Shown: one piece after another, positions 16,768-25,004 of the stretch
Layout: each line of letters starts with the position of its first letter
How positions within the stretch are numbered: the stretch's first letter is position 1
DNA from: Streptomyces pactum
GTDB taxonomy: Bacteria; Actinomycetota; Actinomycetes; Streptomycetales; Streptomycetaceae
Length of the DNA: 64,000 nt
Assembly: GCF_016031615.1 (NCBI RefSeq)
Contig: NZ_JACYXC010000001.1
Span: forward strand, 1,054,001 to 1,118,000
Direction: 5' to 3'
Notes under the pieces: generated by a model
What the model saw: only the letters and a program-made list of their open reading frames with translations
Databases searched by the model: none
Told to the model about the DNA's origin: nothing
Program-made: the position numbers and the translations under genes

Positions 16768-17613
16768 TCAGAGCGGTGCGGCCCGGGGGCCGTCGGGCAG
16801 CTGGAGCCGCTGGTCGTGGACGGCCCGGGCGATGTCGGAGACCTCGGCCTCGGTGAGCCGCCGGAAACCGTCGTCGCCGATGACCGTGACGATCGGGTAG
16901 ATCCGGCGGGTCAGGTCCGGGCCACCGGTGGCCGAGTCGTCGTCGGCCGCGTCGTACAGGGCCTGGACGACGGCGGTGACCGCCTGCCGCTCGGTGAGGT
17001 CCGGACGGTGGAGCTTCTTCAGGGAGCCCCGGGCGAAGACCGACCCGGAACCGACCGCCGCGAAGCCCTGCTCCTCGAACCGGCCGCCGGTCACGTCGTA
17101 GGAGAAGATACGGCCGACGCCGCGGTCCACGTCCCAGCCGGCGAAGATCGGCACCACGGCGAGGCCCTGCATGGCCATGCCCAGGCTGCCGCGGATCATG
17201 GTGGAGAGCCGGTTGGCCTTGCCCTCCAGGGAGAGCTGGACGCCCTCCACCTTCTCGTAGTGCTCCAGCTCCAGCTGGAAGAGCTTGACCATCTCCACCG
17301 CGAGCCCGGCTGTGCCGGCGATGCCCACCGCGGAGTACTCGTCGGCCGGGAAGACCTTCTCCACCTCTCGGTGGGCGATGGCGTTGCCCATGGTGGCCCG
17401 CCGGTCACCGGCGAGCACCACTCCGCGGGGGAAGCCGGCCGCCACGATGGTGGTGCCGTGCGGGGCCTCCACCGCGCCGCGCACCGGCGGCAGCGTGCGG
17501 CCACCGGGCAGCAGCTCCGGGGCGTGCCGGCCGAGGAAGTCCACGAACGAGGACGAGCCCGGTGTGAGGTAGGCGGCAGGCAGCCGCCCGGTGGTGCGAA
17601 TATCGGCTTCCAC
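16768..17613 (-). CDS. prcB: 20S proteasome beta subunit
   Basis: PrcB forms the inner catalytic rings. The 281-aa precursor has a 53-residue propeptide ending in PHG, followed by TTIVAAGFPRGVVLAGDRRATMG. Autocleavage would expose Thr54 as the nucleophile; the usual Asp and Lys partners are in AGDRRAT and in the following EKVFPADEY region. GIAGTAGLAVEMVKLFQLELEHYEK is the conserved core helix. The GTG start at 17613 has GGGAGGG 5 nt upstream. It lies downstream of pup, separated by 239 bp containing a strong hairpin, and directly upstream of prcA. Confidence 0.96.
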   Translation of the reverse strand: MEADIRTTGRLPAAYLTPGSSSFVDFLGRHAPELLPGGRTLPPVRGAVEAPHGTTIVAAGFPRGVVLAGDRRATMGNAIAHREVEKVFPADEYSAVGIAGTAGLAVEMVKLFQLELEHYEKVEGVQLSLEGKANRLSTMIRGSLGMAMQGLAVVPIFAGWDVDRGVGRIFSYDVTGGRFEEQGFAAVGSGSVFARGSLKKLHRPDLTERQAVTAVVQALYDAADDDSATGGPDLTRRIYPIVTVIGDDGFRRLTEAEVSDIARAVHDQRLQLPDGPRAAPL

Positions 17614-17813
17614 GCGTTCCCTCCCAGTTGGTGCGCTGCTCCCGCGGAGCAGCTCGGCGGTGTCCTCGACCCGCGCCGGGCCACCGTGGCCGGGTGGAGC
17701 GGATCATCGACCGCACCCTACCGGCCGGGTGACCGGGTGCCGCATCCCCCCGGCACGCCACGGGCACCGGCCGCGCCCCGCCGGTCCGCCGCGGCGGGCG
17801 GCCCCGGCGGAAC

Positions 17814-17845
17814 CCGGCCGGACGGCACACGGGCCGTCCGGCCGG
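17814..17845. terminator. Hairpin immediately after pup
   Basis: A perfect 13-bp stem (17814-17826 with 17833-17845) with a 6-nt loop starts 7 bp past the pup stop. It would end or attenuate the pup transcript before prcB, giving more pup than prcBA message. Confidence 0.7.
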
Positions 17846-17852
17846 TCGCTCC

Positions 17853-18071
17853 TTACTCGCCGCCCTTCTGCACGAAGCTCCGGACGAAGTCCTCGGCGTT
17901 CTCCTCCAGGACGTCGTCGATCTCGTCCAGCATGGAATCCACGTCGTCGGACAGCTTCTCCTGCCGCTCCTTGAGGTCCTCGGCAGCCTGCGCGTCCTGC
18001 GCCTGCTCCTCCACCTCCTCGGTGGAGCGCGTCGCCTTCTGCTGTCCGCCGCCGGTGTCCTTGGTCGCCAT
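17853..18071 (-). CDS. pup: Prokaryotic ubiquitin-like protein Pup
   Basis: Pup is the small, intrinsically disordered tag that PafA attaches to lysines and that ARC recognises. This one has 72 residues, the usual length for Streptomyces, beginning MATKDTGGGQQKATRS and ending FVRSFVQKGGE. The last codon is GAG, so the C-terminus is already glutamate and needs no deamidation before ligation. Residues 20-60 are acidic and predicted helical, matching the region that docks on the ARC coiled coils. The ATG at 18071 is chosen by the MATKD opening; an upstream in-frame start at 18173 would add 34 atypical residues. Confidence 0.97.
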   Translation of the reverse strand: MATKDTGGGQQKATRSTEEVEEQAQDAQAAEDLKERQEKLSDDVDSMLDEIDDVLEENAEDFVRSFVQKGGE

Positions 18072-18223
18072 CTCCCTCACCCCGCTCGGTTCGCCCAGCT
18101 CGATTCGGTCGTCAGCTTGATTCGGCCTCTTGTGATCAGACCCTACAAGCCGGGTCCGACATAGGCTCCGCACTTACCTCAACGCGCGCGGGCCATCTTC
18201 ATGATTCCCTGCGGGAGGTGTTT

Positions 18224-19735
18224 TCAGCCCCCCGACAACAACCGGACCAGGTCTTCCGCGGTGCGGCAGCGGTCCAGCAGCTTTTTGACGTGGTTGCGGG
18301 TGCCGCGCAGCGGCTCCAGCGTGGGCACCCGCTGCAGCGAGTCACGGCCCGGCAGATCGAAGATCACCGAGTCCCAGGAGGCGGCGGCCACGTCGTCCGC
18401 GTACTGGTCCAGGCAGCGCCCCCGGAAGTAGGCCCGGGTGTCCTCCGGCGGCTGCGTACGGGCCCGCAGCACGTCCTCCTCGGTGACCAGCCGCTGCATC
18501 CGGCCCCGCTCCACCAGCCGGTTGTACAGGCCCTTCTCGGGCCGTACGTCGGCGTACTGGAGGTCCACCAGGTGGAGCCGGGCGGCGTCCCAGTCCAGGC
18601 CGTCACGCCGCCGGTAGCCCTCCATCAGCTCCCGCTTGGCCACCCAGTCCAGCTCTCCGGCGAGGCTCATCGGGTCGTTCTCCAGCCGGCCCAGCACGTC
18701 CTCCCAGCGGGCCAGCACATCGCGGGTCTGCTCGTCGGCGTCCGCGCCGAAACGGTTCTCGACGTACTTGCGCGCCAGCTCGCAGTACTCCATCTGGAGC
18801 TGCACCGCGGTGAGGGTCCGGCCGTTGCGGAGCGTGACCAGCTGCCGCAGGGTCGGGTCGTGGGAGACCTGGTGCAGGGTCCGGACCGGCTGGTCGACGG
18901 CGAGGTCCACGGCGATGAAGCCGTCCTCGATCATCGACAGCACCAGCGCGGTGGTGCCCAGCTTGAGGTAGGTGGAGATCTCCGACAGGTTGGCGTCGCC
19001 GATGATCACGTGGAGCCGCCGGTACTTCTCCGCGTCGGCGTGCGGCTCGTCCCTGGTGTTGATGATCGGCCGCTTGAGGGTGGTCTCCAGCCCGACCTCC
19101 ACCTCGAAGTAGTCGGCCCGCTGGCTGATCTGGAAGCCGTGCTCGTGGCCGTCCTGGCCGATGCCCACCCGGCCCGCGCCGGTGACCACCTGACGGGAGA
19201 CGAAGAAGGGCGTCAGGTGGCGCACGATGTCCGAGAAGGGGGTCTCCCGCTTCATCAGGTAGTTCTCGTGCGTCCCGTAGGAGGCGCCCTTGTTGTCGGT
19301 GTTGTTCTTGTAGAGGTGGATGGGCTGGGCCCCGGGCAGCTCGGCGGCACGCAACGCCGCCTCCGCCATGATCCGCTCGCCGGCCTTGTCCCAGAGCACC
19401 GCGTCCCGCGGGTTGGTGACCTCGGGGGCCGAGTACTCCGGATGGGCGTGGTCCACGTAGAGCCGGGCGCCGTTGGTGAGGATGACGTTGGCCAGGCCGA
19501 TGTCCTCGTCGGTGAGCTGGCTGGAGTCGGCCGCTTCCCGTGCGAGGTCGAAGCCGCGGGCGTCCCGCAGCGGATTCTCCTCCTCGAAGTCCCAGCGGGC
19601 GCGGCGCGCCCGGTGCATCGCCGCCGCGTAGGCGTTGACGACCTGGGACGAGGTGAGCATGGCATTGGCGTTCGGGTGACCGGGGACGGAGATCCCGTAC
19701 TCGGTCTCGATACCCATCACGCGCCGTACGGTCAT
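18224..19735 (-). CDS. dop: Depupylase/deamidase Dop
   Basis: Dop is the paralogue of PafA that removes Pup from substrates and can deamidate Pup-Gln. The 503-aa protein starts MTVRRVMGIETEYGIS. It carries the extra segment around residues 40-80 (the Dop loop, including RRARWDFEEENPLRDARGFD) that PafA lacks. LYVDHAHPEYSAPE follows with the catalytic Asp, then NNTDNKGASYGTHENYL and INTRDEPHADAEKYRR. AAGGAGG lies 5 nt before the ATG. Because Pup here ends in Glu, the depupylase activity is probably the one that matters. It sits between ARC and pup on the same strand. Confidence 0.96.
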   Translation of the reverse strand: MTVRRVMGIETEYGISVPGHPNANAMLTSSQVVNAYAAAMHRARRARWDFEEENPLRDARGFDLAREAADSSQLTDEDIGLANVILTNGARLYVDHAHPEYSAPEVTNPRDAVLWDKAGERIMAEAALRAAELPGAQPIHLYKNNTDNKGASYGTHENYLMKRETPFSDIVRHLTPFFVSRQVVTGAGRVGIGQDGHEHGFQISQRADYFEVEVGLETTLKRPIINTRDEPHADAEKYRRLHVIIGDANLSEISTYLKLGTTALVLSMIEDGFIAVDLAVDQPVRTLHQVSHDPTLRQLVTLRNGRTLTAVQLQMEYCELARKYVENRFGADADEQTRDVLARWEDVLGRLENDPMSLAGELDWVAKRELMEGYRRRDGLDWDAARLHLVDLQYADVRPEKGLYNRLVERGRMQRLVTEEDVLRARTQPPEDTRAYFRGRCLDQYADDVAAASWDSVIFDLPGRDSLQRVPTLEPLRGTRNHVKKLLDRCRTAEDLVRLLSGG

Positions 19736-19952
19736 GCGGCCCTCCTTGCCCGGCTCCGGCCCCCGGTGGGGCCGGCGCTCAAGTCCCGCTGCGCCTGCCG
19801 GCCGGATACGGCCGTCCCCGACCTCCCCCGGCGTGTGGCGGCGGTACCGCAGAGCCTAGAGCGGCGACGCGGCGGGTGGGAGATCATTGCGGTCATTGCT
19901 CCGGTCCGGTTCATCCGTGCAGACATGCGCGCGCCTGTGCAGAAATACGCGT

Positions 19953-20015
19953 CCGGCTGCGGTTGCCCCGCCCCCCGCCCGTGGGCGGGGGGACCCGCAG
20001 GACATCCGCAGCCGG
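19953..20015. terminator. Branched hairpin terminator after arc
   Basis: An outer 10-bp stem (19953-19962 with 20006-20015) encloses an inner 10-bp G/C stem (19971-19980 with 19983-19992). It begins 9 bp past the ARC stop codon and lies about 220 bp before dop. Confidence 0.7.
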
Positions 20016-20023
20016 AGTCGGCC

Positions 20024-21790
20024 TTACAGGTACTGACCGGTGTTCGCCACCGTGTCGATGGAGCGCCCGGTGTCCGCGCCCTGCTTCCCGGTGACCAGGG
20101 TGCGGATGAAGACGATCCGCTCGCCCTTCTTTCCGGAGATGCGGGCCCAGTCGTCCGGGTTGGTGGTGTTGGGCAGGTCCTCGTTCTCCTTGAACTCGTC
20201 CACGCAGGCGGCGAGCAGGTGGGCGACCCGCAGGCCCTTCTGGTTGTGGTCGAGGTAGGCCTTGATCGCCATCTTCTTGGCCCGGTCGACGATGTTCTGG
20301 ATCATCGCGCCGGAGTTGAAGTCCTTGAAGTAGAGGACTTCCTTGTCGCCGTTGGCGTAGGTCACCTCAAGGAACCGGTTCTCCTCGGACTCGGCGTACA
20401 TCTGCTCGACGACCGACTGGATCATGCCTGCCACGGCGGCCTTCGGGGACCCGCCGTGCTCGGCGAGGTCGTCCGCGTGGATGGGCAGGGTATCGGTCAG
20501 GTACTTCGAGAAGATGTCCTTGGCGGCCTCCGCGTCCGGACGCTCGATCTTGATCTTCACATCGAGGCGGCCGGGGCGCAGGATCGCCGGGTCGATCATG
20601 TCCTCGCGGTTGGAGGCGCCGATCACGATGACGTTCTCCAGGCCCTCCACACCGTCGATCTCGGAGAGCAGCTGCGGGACGATGGTGTTCTCCACGTCCG
20701 AGCTGACCCCGGAGCCGCGGGTGCGGAAGAGGGAGTCCATCTCGTCGAAGAAGACGATGACGGGCGTGCCCTCGCTCGCCTTCTCCCGGGCCCGCTGGAA
20801 GACCAGCCGGATGTGCCGCTCGGTCTCACCGACGTACTTGTTGAGCAGCTCGGGGCCCTTGATGTTGAGGAAGAAGCTCTTCCCCGCGGGCTTCCCGGTG
20901 ACCTCGGCGACCTTCTTGGCAAGGGAGTTGGCGACCGCCTTGGCGATCAGCGTCTTGCCGCAGCCGGGCGGGCCGTACAGCAGCACGCCCTTCGGCGGCC
21001 GCAGTTCGTGCTCCTTGAACAGGTCCGGGTAGAGGTACGGGAGCTCGACCGCGTCGCGGATCAGCTCGATCTGGTTCCCCAGACCGCCGATCTTGGTGTA
21101 GTCGATGTCCGGGACCTCTTCGAGGACCAGTTCCTCGACCTCGCTCTTGGGCACGACCTCGAAGACGTAGCCGGAGCGGGGTTCGAGCAGCAGGGCGTCG
21201 CCGGGGCGGATGGTGGTGTTCAGCAGCGGCTCGGCGAGCCGTACCACCCGCTCCTCGTCGGTGTGCCCGATCACCAGGGCGCGCTCGCCGTCCTCAAGGA
21301 TCTCCTTGAGGGTGACGATGTCCCCGGCGCGCTCGAACTCCATGGCCTCGACCACGTTGAGCGCCTCGTTGAGCATGACCTCCTGGCCACGCTTGAGCTC
21401 GTCGAGCTCGACACTGGGGCTGACGTTCACCCGGAGTTTCCGGCCTCCGGTGAAGATGTCGGCCGTACCGTCCTCGTTCGCCTGCAGGAACACCCCGAAC
21501 CCGGCCGGCGGCTGCGCCAGCCGGTCCACCTCTTCCTTGAGGGCCACGATCTGGTCGCGGGCCTCACGGAGGGTGCCGGCGAGCCGCTCGTTCTGCGCGG
21601 ACACGCCCGCCAGGTTGGTCTGCAGCTCGACGATCCGCTCTTCGAGAATCCTCGTGTGCCGCGGAGAGTCGGCGAGCTTACGTCGCAGGACGGCGATCTC
21701 CTGCTCTAGGTAGGCAACCTGGCCGGCTGGGTCCTCGGACCCCCGCCCCGGCCGGATGCCGCGGTTGATGTCGTCGTCGTGGGCTGCCAC
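20024..21790 (-). CDS. arc: Proteasome-associated AAA ATPase ARC/Mpa
   Basis: ARC (Mpa in mycobacteria) forms a hexameric ring that binds pupylated proteins, unfolds them and feeds them to the 20S core. The 588-aa protein has an N-terminal coiled coil (about 25-95), OB-fold domains (about 97-240), and an AAA module with Walker A GPPGCGKT near 271-278 and Walker B VIVFFDEMDSLF near 341-352. The C-terminus ends GQYL, the motif that docks on the proteasome alpha ring. The GTG at 21790 (VAAHDDDINRG) is chosen because GGAGGAGGTGAGG precedes it. It is divergent from a ferredoxin gene. Confidence 0.96.
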   Translation of the reverse strand: MAAHDDDINRGIRPGRGSEDPAGQVAYLEQEIAVLRRKLADSPRHTRILEERIVELQTNLAGVSAQNERLAGTLREARDQIVALKEEVDRLAQPPAGFGVFLQANEDGTADIFTGGRKLRVNVSPSVELDELKRGQEVMLNEALNVVEAMEFERAGDIVTLKEILEDGERALVIGHTDEERVVRLAEPLLNTTIRPGDALLLEPRSGYVFEVVPKSEVEELVLEEVPDIDYTKIGGLGNQIELIRDAVELPYLYPDLFKEHELRPPKGVLLYGPPGCGKTLIAKAVANSLAKKVAEVTGKPAGKSFFLNIKGPELLNKYVGETERHIRLVFQRAREKASEGTPVIVFFDEMDSLFRTRGSGVSSDVENTIVPQLLSEIDGVEGLENVIVIGASNREDMIDPAILRPGRLDVKIKIERPDAEAAKDIFSKYLTDTLPIHADDLAEHGGSPKAAVAGMIQSVVEQMYAESEENRFLEVTYANGDKEVLYFKDFNSGAMIQNIVDRAKKMAIKAYLDHNQKGLRVAHLLAACVDEFKENEDLPNTTNPDDWARISGKKGERIVFIRTLVTGKQGADTGRSIDTVANTGQYL

Positions 21791-22042
21791 GGTCCTCACC
21801 TCCTCCAAAGGGAGCTGGACGCTTCCTGACCCTACCTGGGCAGGTGCAGGTTGAAACCCCTAGATCACAAACCCGAACGGAGTGTGTCCGATCTTCACCC
21901 TTGCGTACGTCCTCACGCGAGGTGAATACCCACCCAACAACATCGGAAAGCGACCGGTTGTATCGTCGGGACGGTCAACACCCGTCACAGCTGGCTCCAT
22001 TTAGTCGGCCTCGCAGGAAGTACCCAGGGAGCGGCACGCCAG
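21791..22042. promoter_or_regulatory. Divergent promoter region arc / ferredoxin
   Basis: This 252-bp region is clearly lower in GC than its surroundings and should hold promoters for both genes. A small inverted repeat (CCTC-ACGC-GAGG) lies at about 21911-21922. I cannot assign -35/-10 pairs with confidence. Confidence 0.4.
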
Positions 22043-22366
22043 ATGACCATGCAGAGGGAAGACTCCGTGATCACCGCGGACGCCGCCGACGGCCCCGCCC
22101 TGGAGGTGTGGATCGACCAGGACCTGTGCACCGGGGACGGCATCTGCGCGCAGTACGCGCCCGAGGTCTTCGAGCTGGACATCGACGGGCTGGCCTATGT
22201 GAAGAGCCCGGACGACGAACTGCTCCAGGACAAGGGTGCCACCACCCCGGTGCCGCTGCCTCTGCTGGCCGACGTGGTGGACTCCGCCCGGGAGTGCCCG
22301 GGCGAGTGCATCCACGTCCGGCGGGTGGCGGACCACGTCGAGGTGTACGGCCCGGACGCTCCGTGA
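22043..22366 (+). CDS. Ferredoxin, 3Fe-4S or 4Fe-4S single-cluster type
   Basis: This 107-aa small electron carrier has Cys29 and Cys35 in LCTGDGICAQYAPEVFELD, the CX5C signature of 3Fe-4S ferredoxins that serve cytochromes P450, with Cys85 and Cys89 in ECPGECIHV. The usual FeS loop with APEVFE-D-DG is intact, and an insert of about 20 residues precedes the last Cys pair. The ATG at 22043 is used, but a GTG at 22067 with AGAGGGAAG before it is equally plausible. It is divergent from arc; no P450 or reductase gene is nearby. Confidence 0.85.
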   Translation: MTMQREDSVITADAADGPALEVWIDQDLCTGDGICAQYAPEVFELDIDGLAYVKSPDDELLQDKGATTPVPLPLLADVVDSARECPGECIHVRRVADHVEVYGPDAP

Positions 22367-22768
22367 CGGCCGCCGCCCCGGTGTGACCGCCCGGCGCCGC
22401 CGGGCGGGCGACGCCGCGGGCGGACCGGTGGCCGCCGGGCGTACGGCGGGCGCGGGGGCGTCGCGCGCCGCGGCGGCGGGTGGACGCGGCCGGGTGCCGC
22501 CGGAGCGCTCCGGGTGCGCCCGGCCTCCCGTGTGGTCCGGTCCGGTGATCCCAGGGGCCTCGGGGGCCCGCCCGCTCCGGCCCCGCACGCGCCACAGGCA
22601 TCCGGGCACGGTCCCGCGCGCGGCGCCGGCCGCCCGGGGTCCGGCATCCGCGGACCGCGCCGGGCCGGCCGCGCGATCCGGTGGATCCCGGACGGCGGTG
22701 CGGCGCCCCGGGCACGGTGCCGGACCGGCCCGCACGGGGCCGGCCGGCGCGGCGCCCCGGGGGTCCCG
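22367..22768. other. Convergent spacer with one hairpin
   Basis: This 402-bp GC-rich spacer between the ferredoxin and a convergent frameshifted gene contains a short perfect 8-bp hairpin at 22387-22407, 20 bp past the ferredoxin stop and probably its terminator. Nothing else is recognised. Confidence 0.5.
22387..22407. terminator. Hairpin after the ferredoxin gene
   Basis: Stem 22387-22394 with 22400-22407 and a 5-nt loop, all G/C. No U-run follows, as is usual in this genome. Confidence 0.5.
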
Positions 22769-23384
22769 TCAGACGCTGTTGGCCGGGCGCAGCGCGGTCA
22801 GCACGAACTTGCCGTCCCGCCACCGCCAGTTGACCTTCCGCTGCAGGTCGGGACAGCAGCGCGGCACGTCGAGCGACGAGTAGCCGAGGAGGGTGGCGGA
22901 GACCGTGGTGCCGCGCACCGCGAATCCGGTCACGCCCATCCGTTCCTTGGGGTCCAGGAAGGTGGCCGTGACCCGGGGCGGGTCCCCCTTCCGGTCGCCC
23001 GGGGAGAGGACGTAGATGCCGCTGGGCGGGGTACCGCTGCCGGACCGGCAGCGCACCAGCGCGACCGTCTCGGGCCGCCCGTCGCCGGTCAGGTCGCCGG
23101 AGGCGGCCTGGACCACGCCGAGCGGCACCGGGCCGCAGTCCACCGGATAGTCGGCGGCGTGGGCGTCCGGGGGCGGGGACGGCGGCGGCACGGGCCGGCG
23201 GCGGGGTGGCGGTGGCGCCGGAGGGCTCCACCACGGCGGCGCCGGCCACCACGGCGGCGAGGGCGGCCGTGGTGACCACCCAGTGCACCGGCCGGGGACG
23301 GCTGTGCGGAAGGCGCCGGTCGGGCGATGAGGGGGAGGCCGGGGACGACGCCGGACGGGATTCGGCACCTGCCTGGGTCTGCAC
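22769..23384 (-). pseudogene. Secreted or membrane-anchored protein, frameshifted
   Basis: Two frames together make one plausible protein. The first part (GTG 23384, AGGAG 9 nt upstream) reads a charged N-terminus and a hydrophobic anchor (HWVVTTAALAAVVAGAAVV) followed by an Ala/Pro linker. The second part reads DYPVDCGPVPLGVV, then SGDLTGDGRPETVALVRC, an FG-GAP-like calcium-loop motif, and ends LTALRPANSV. They join if one base is removed from the G5 run at 23169-23173, giving a 204-aa protein. Function unknown. It could be a true pseudogene or a sequencing error in a homopolymer. It is convergent with the ferredoxin gene. Confidence 0.6.
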
Positions 23385-23593
23385 GCGGAGTGACTCCTGG
23401 GAGAGCGTCGGCTTGCGGGGTGCCCAGCATCGTGCCACACGTCACACGACCGAGGGACCACCGGGGCGGGGTTTTCGGGCGGAACACGTGAGCGCCGCGG
23501 CCACCGTCTCCCCCGCGGGGAAGTCGGTGGCCGCGGCGCGGTGTTGAAGGGCCGGCGCCGAGGGCGCGGGCCGGCCGGGGGAACCGGCGGGGA

Positions 23594-24532
23594 TCAGGCG
23601 TCCGCGGGGCCCGTGGCGGTGTCCTTGCCCGCGCCGGCGGCCGGGTCCTTGGCACCCCATCCCGCGTAGTCCTCGCCGTACGCGCCCTTGGCGGGCCGGC
23701 GCCGGCGCAGCGGGGGCTCCACGCCGTCGGCGAGGCGCCGCGCGGTGAGCAGGAACCCGGTGTGGCCGATCATGCGGTGGTCGGGACGGACCGCGAGGCC
23801 CTCCACGTGCCAGGTGCGGACCATGGTCTCCCAGGCGCTCGGCTCGTTGAAGGTGCCGAACTCGCGGATCGCCTCGACGGTGCGGGCGAGCTGGGTGGTG
23901 GTGGCCACGTAGGCGCAGAGGATGCCGCCGGGCACGAGCGCCTTGGAGACCACCTCCAGGCACTCCCAGGGGGCGAGCATGTCGAGGATGACGCGGTCCA
24001 CGTCGGTGTCCGACAGGTTGTCCTGGAGGTCACCGACGGTGAGGCGCCAGGCCGGGTGCGGCCCGCCGAAGTAGCGCTCGACGTTGCCCCGGGCGATGTC
24101 GGCGAAGTCGGCACGGCGCTCGTAGGAGTGCAGCATGCCCTGGTCGCCGATGGCCCGCAGCAGGAAGGTGCTGAGCGAGCCCGAGCCGACGCCGGCCTCC
24201 ACGACGCGCGCGCCTGCGAAGATATCGGCCATCGCCAGGATCTGCCCCGCGTCCTTGGGGTAGACGACGGCAGCGCCGCGTGGCATGGACAGGACGTAGT
24301 CGGGGAGCAGGGGACGCAGCGCGAGGTACGCGACGTTTCCCGTGGTACGCACGACGGTTCCCTCGGGGGCACCGATCAGCTCGTCATGCGGGAAGGACCC
24401 CTTGTGGGTGTGGAAGTTCTTCCCGGCTTCGAGCGTGAAGGTGTAGTGGCGTCCCTTGGGGTCGGTGAGCTGGACCTGGTCCCCGACCTGGAAGGGCCCG
24501 CGACGGCGGGCGGCACCGGTCGGTTCGGACAT
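23594..24532 (-). CDS. trmI: tRNA (adenine-N1)-methyltransferase TrmI
   Basis: This 312-aa SAM-dependent enzyme methylates N1 of A58 (and in some species A57) in the T loop of tRNA. The N-terminal domain (FQVGDQVQLTDPKGRHYTFTL, FHTHKGSFPHDELIG) is the tRNA-binding beta domain. VVEAGVGSGSLSTFLLRAIG is the SAM glycine motif, with ILDMLAPWE further on. The C-terminus has a basic stretch (PPLRRRRPAKG) and an Ala/Gly tail. The ATG has no ribosome-binding site but follows a TAGGCT -10 box by 6 nt, so the message is probably leaderless. In actinobacteria this gene commonly lies near the proteasome genes. Confidence 0.93.
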   Translation of the reverse strand: MSEPTGAARRRGPFQVGDQVQLTDPKGRHYTFTLEAGKNFHTHKGSFPHDELIGAPEGTVVRTTGNVAYLALRPLLPDYVLSMPRGAAVVYPKDAGQILAMADIFAGARVVEAGVGSGSLSTFLLRAIGDQGMLHSYERRADFADIARGNVERYFGGPHPAWRLTVGDLQDNLSDTDVDRVILDMLAPWECLEVVSKALVPGGILCAYVATTTQLARTVEAIREFGTFNEPSAWETMVRTWHVEGLAVRPDHRMIGHTGFLLTARRLADGVEPPLRRRRPAKGAYGEDYAGWGAKDPAAGAGKDTATGPADA

Positions 24533-25004
24533 GTGAACAGCCTACCGGGCGCTACGGGTGCCGGTTGCCGCCGGTGGCCGCCGGTCAGGGCGGGGCCCGG
24601 GCCGGGGCCGGCCGCCCCGCCGGGTTGGCCGGGCGGGGGGTCGGGGGTGCGGCCGGCGGGGGGTCGCGGAGTGGCGCCGGGCAGGGTCGCGGGTGCGACG
24701 GGGGGTGCCGGGTACGGCCGCCGGGCCGGGGCGGGAAGCCGGGCGGGGCGGGGTTCAGGGGGACGGGTCGGGGCGGTCGGTGGGGGGACGGCAGGTACCC
24801 GGGCAGGGGCCCGGCGCCGGAACGGCCGATCCGGGATCGGGGCACGCGGGACCGCCGCCGGGCCCCAGGAAGCCGCATCAGGCCCGGCGGGGGGCCGAGG
24901 GGCCGAGGGCGGGTACCGGGAAGCCGACGGGTACGTGGACGGGGCCGGCGGGTGCGGGCCGGGCCGCGGCGCCGCCCGGAGTGCCGGGCCGGGGCGTACC
25001 GCCG
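24533..25004. other. Intergenic spacer, low complexity
   Basis: This 472-bp spacer between the M50 protease stop and trmI is mostly GGC/GGG-rich runs. Open frames across it are Gly/Arg/Pro filler. Only the trmI -10 box at its right edge is meaningful. Confidence 0.5.
24539..24544 (-). promoter_or_regulatory. -10 box of trmI (leaderless)
   Basis: TAGGCT on the minus strand, 6 nt before the ATG at 24532. No Shine-Dalgarno is present. Confidence 0.55.
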
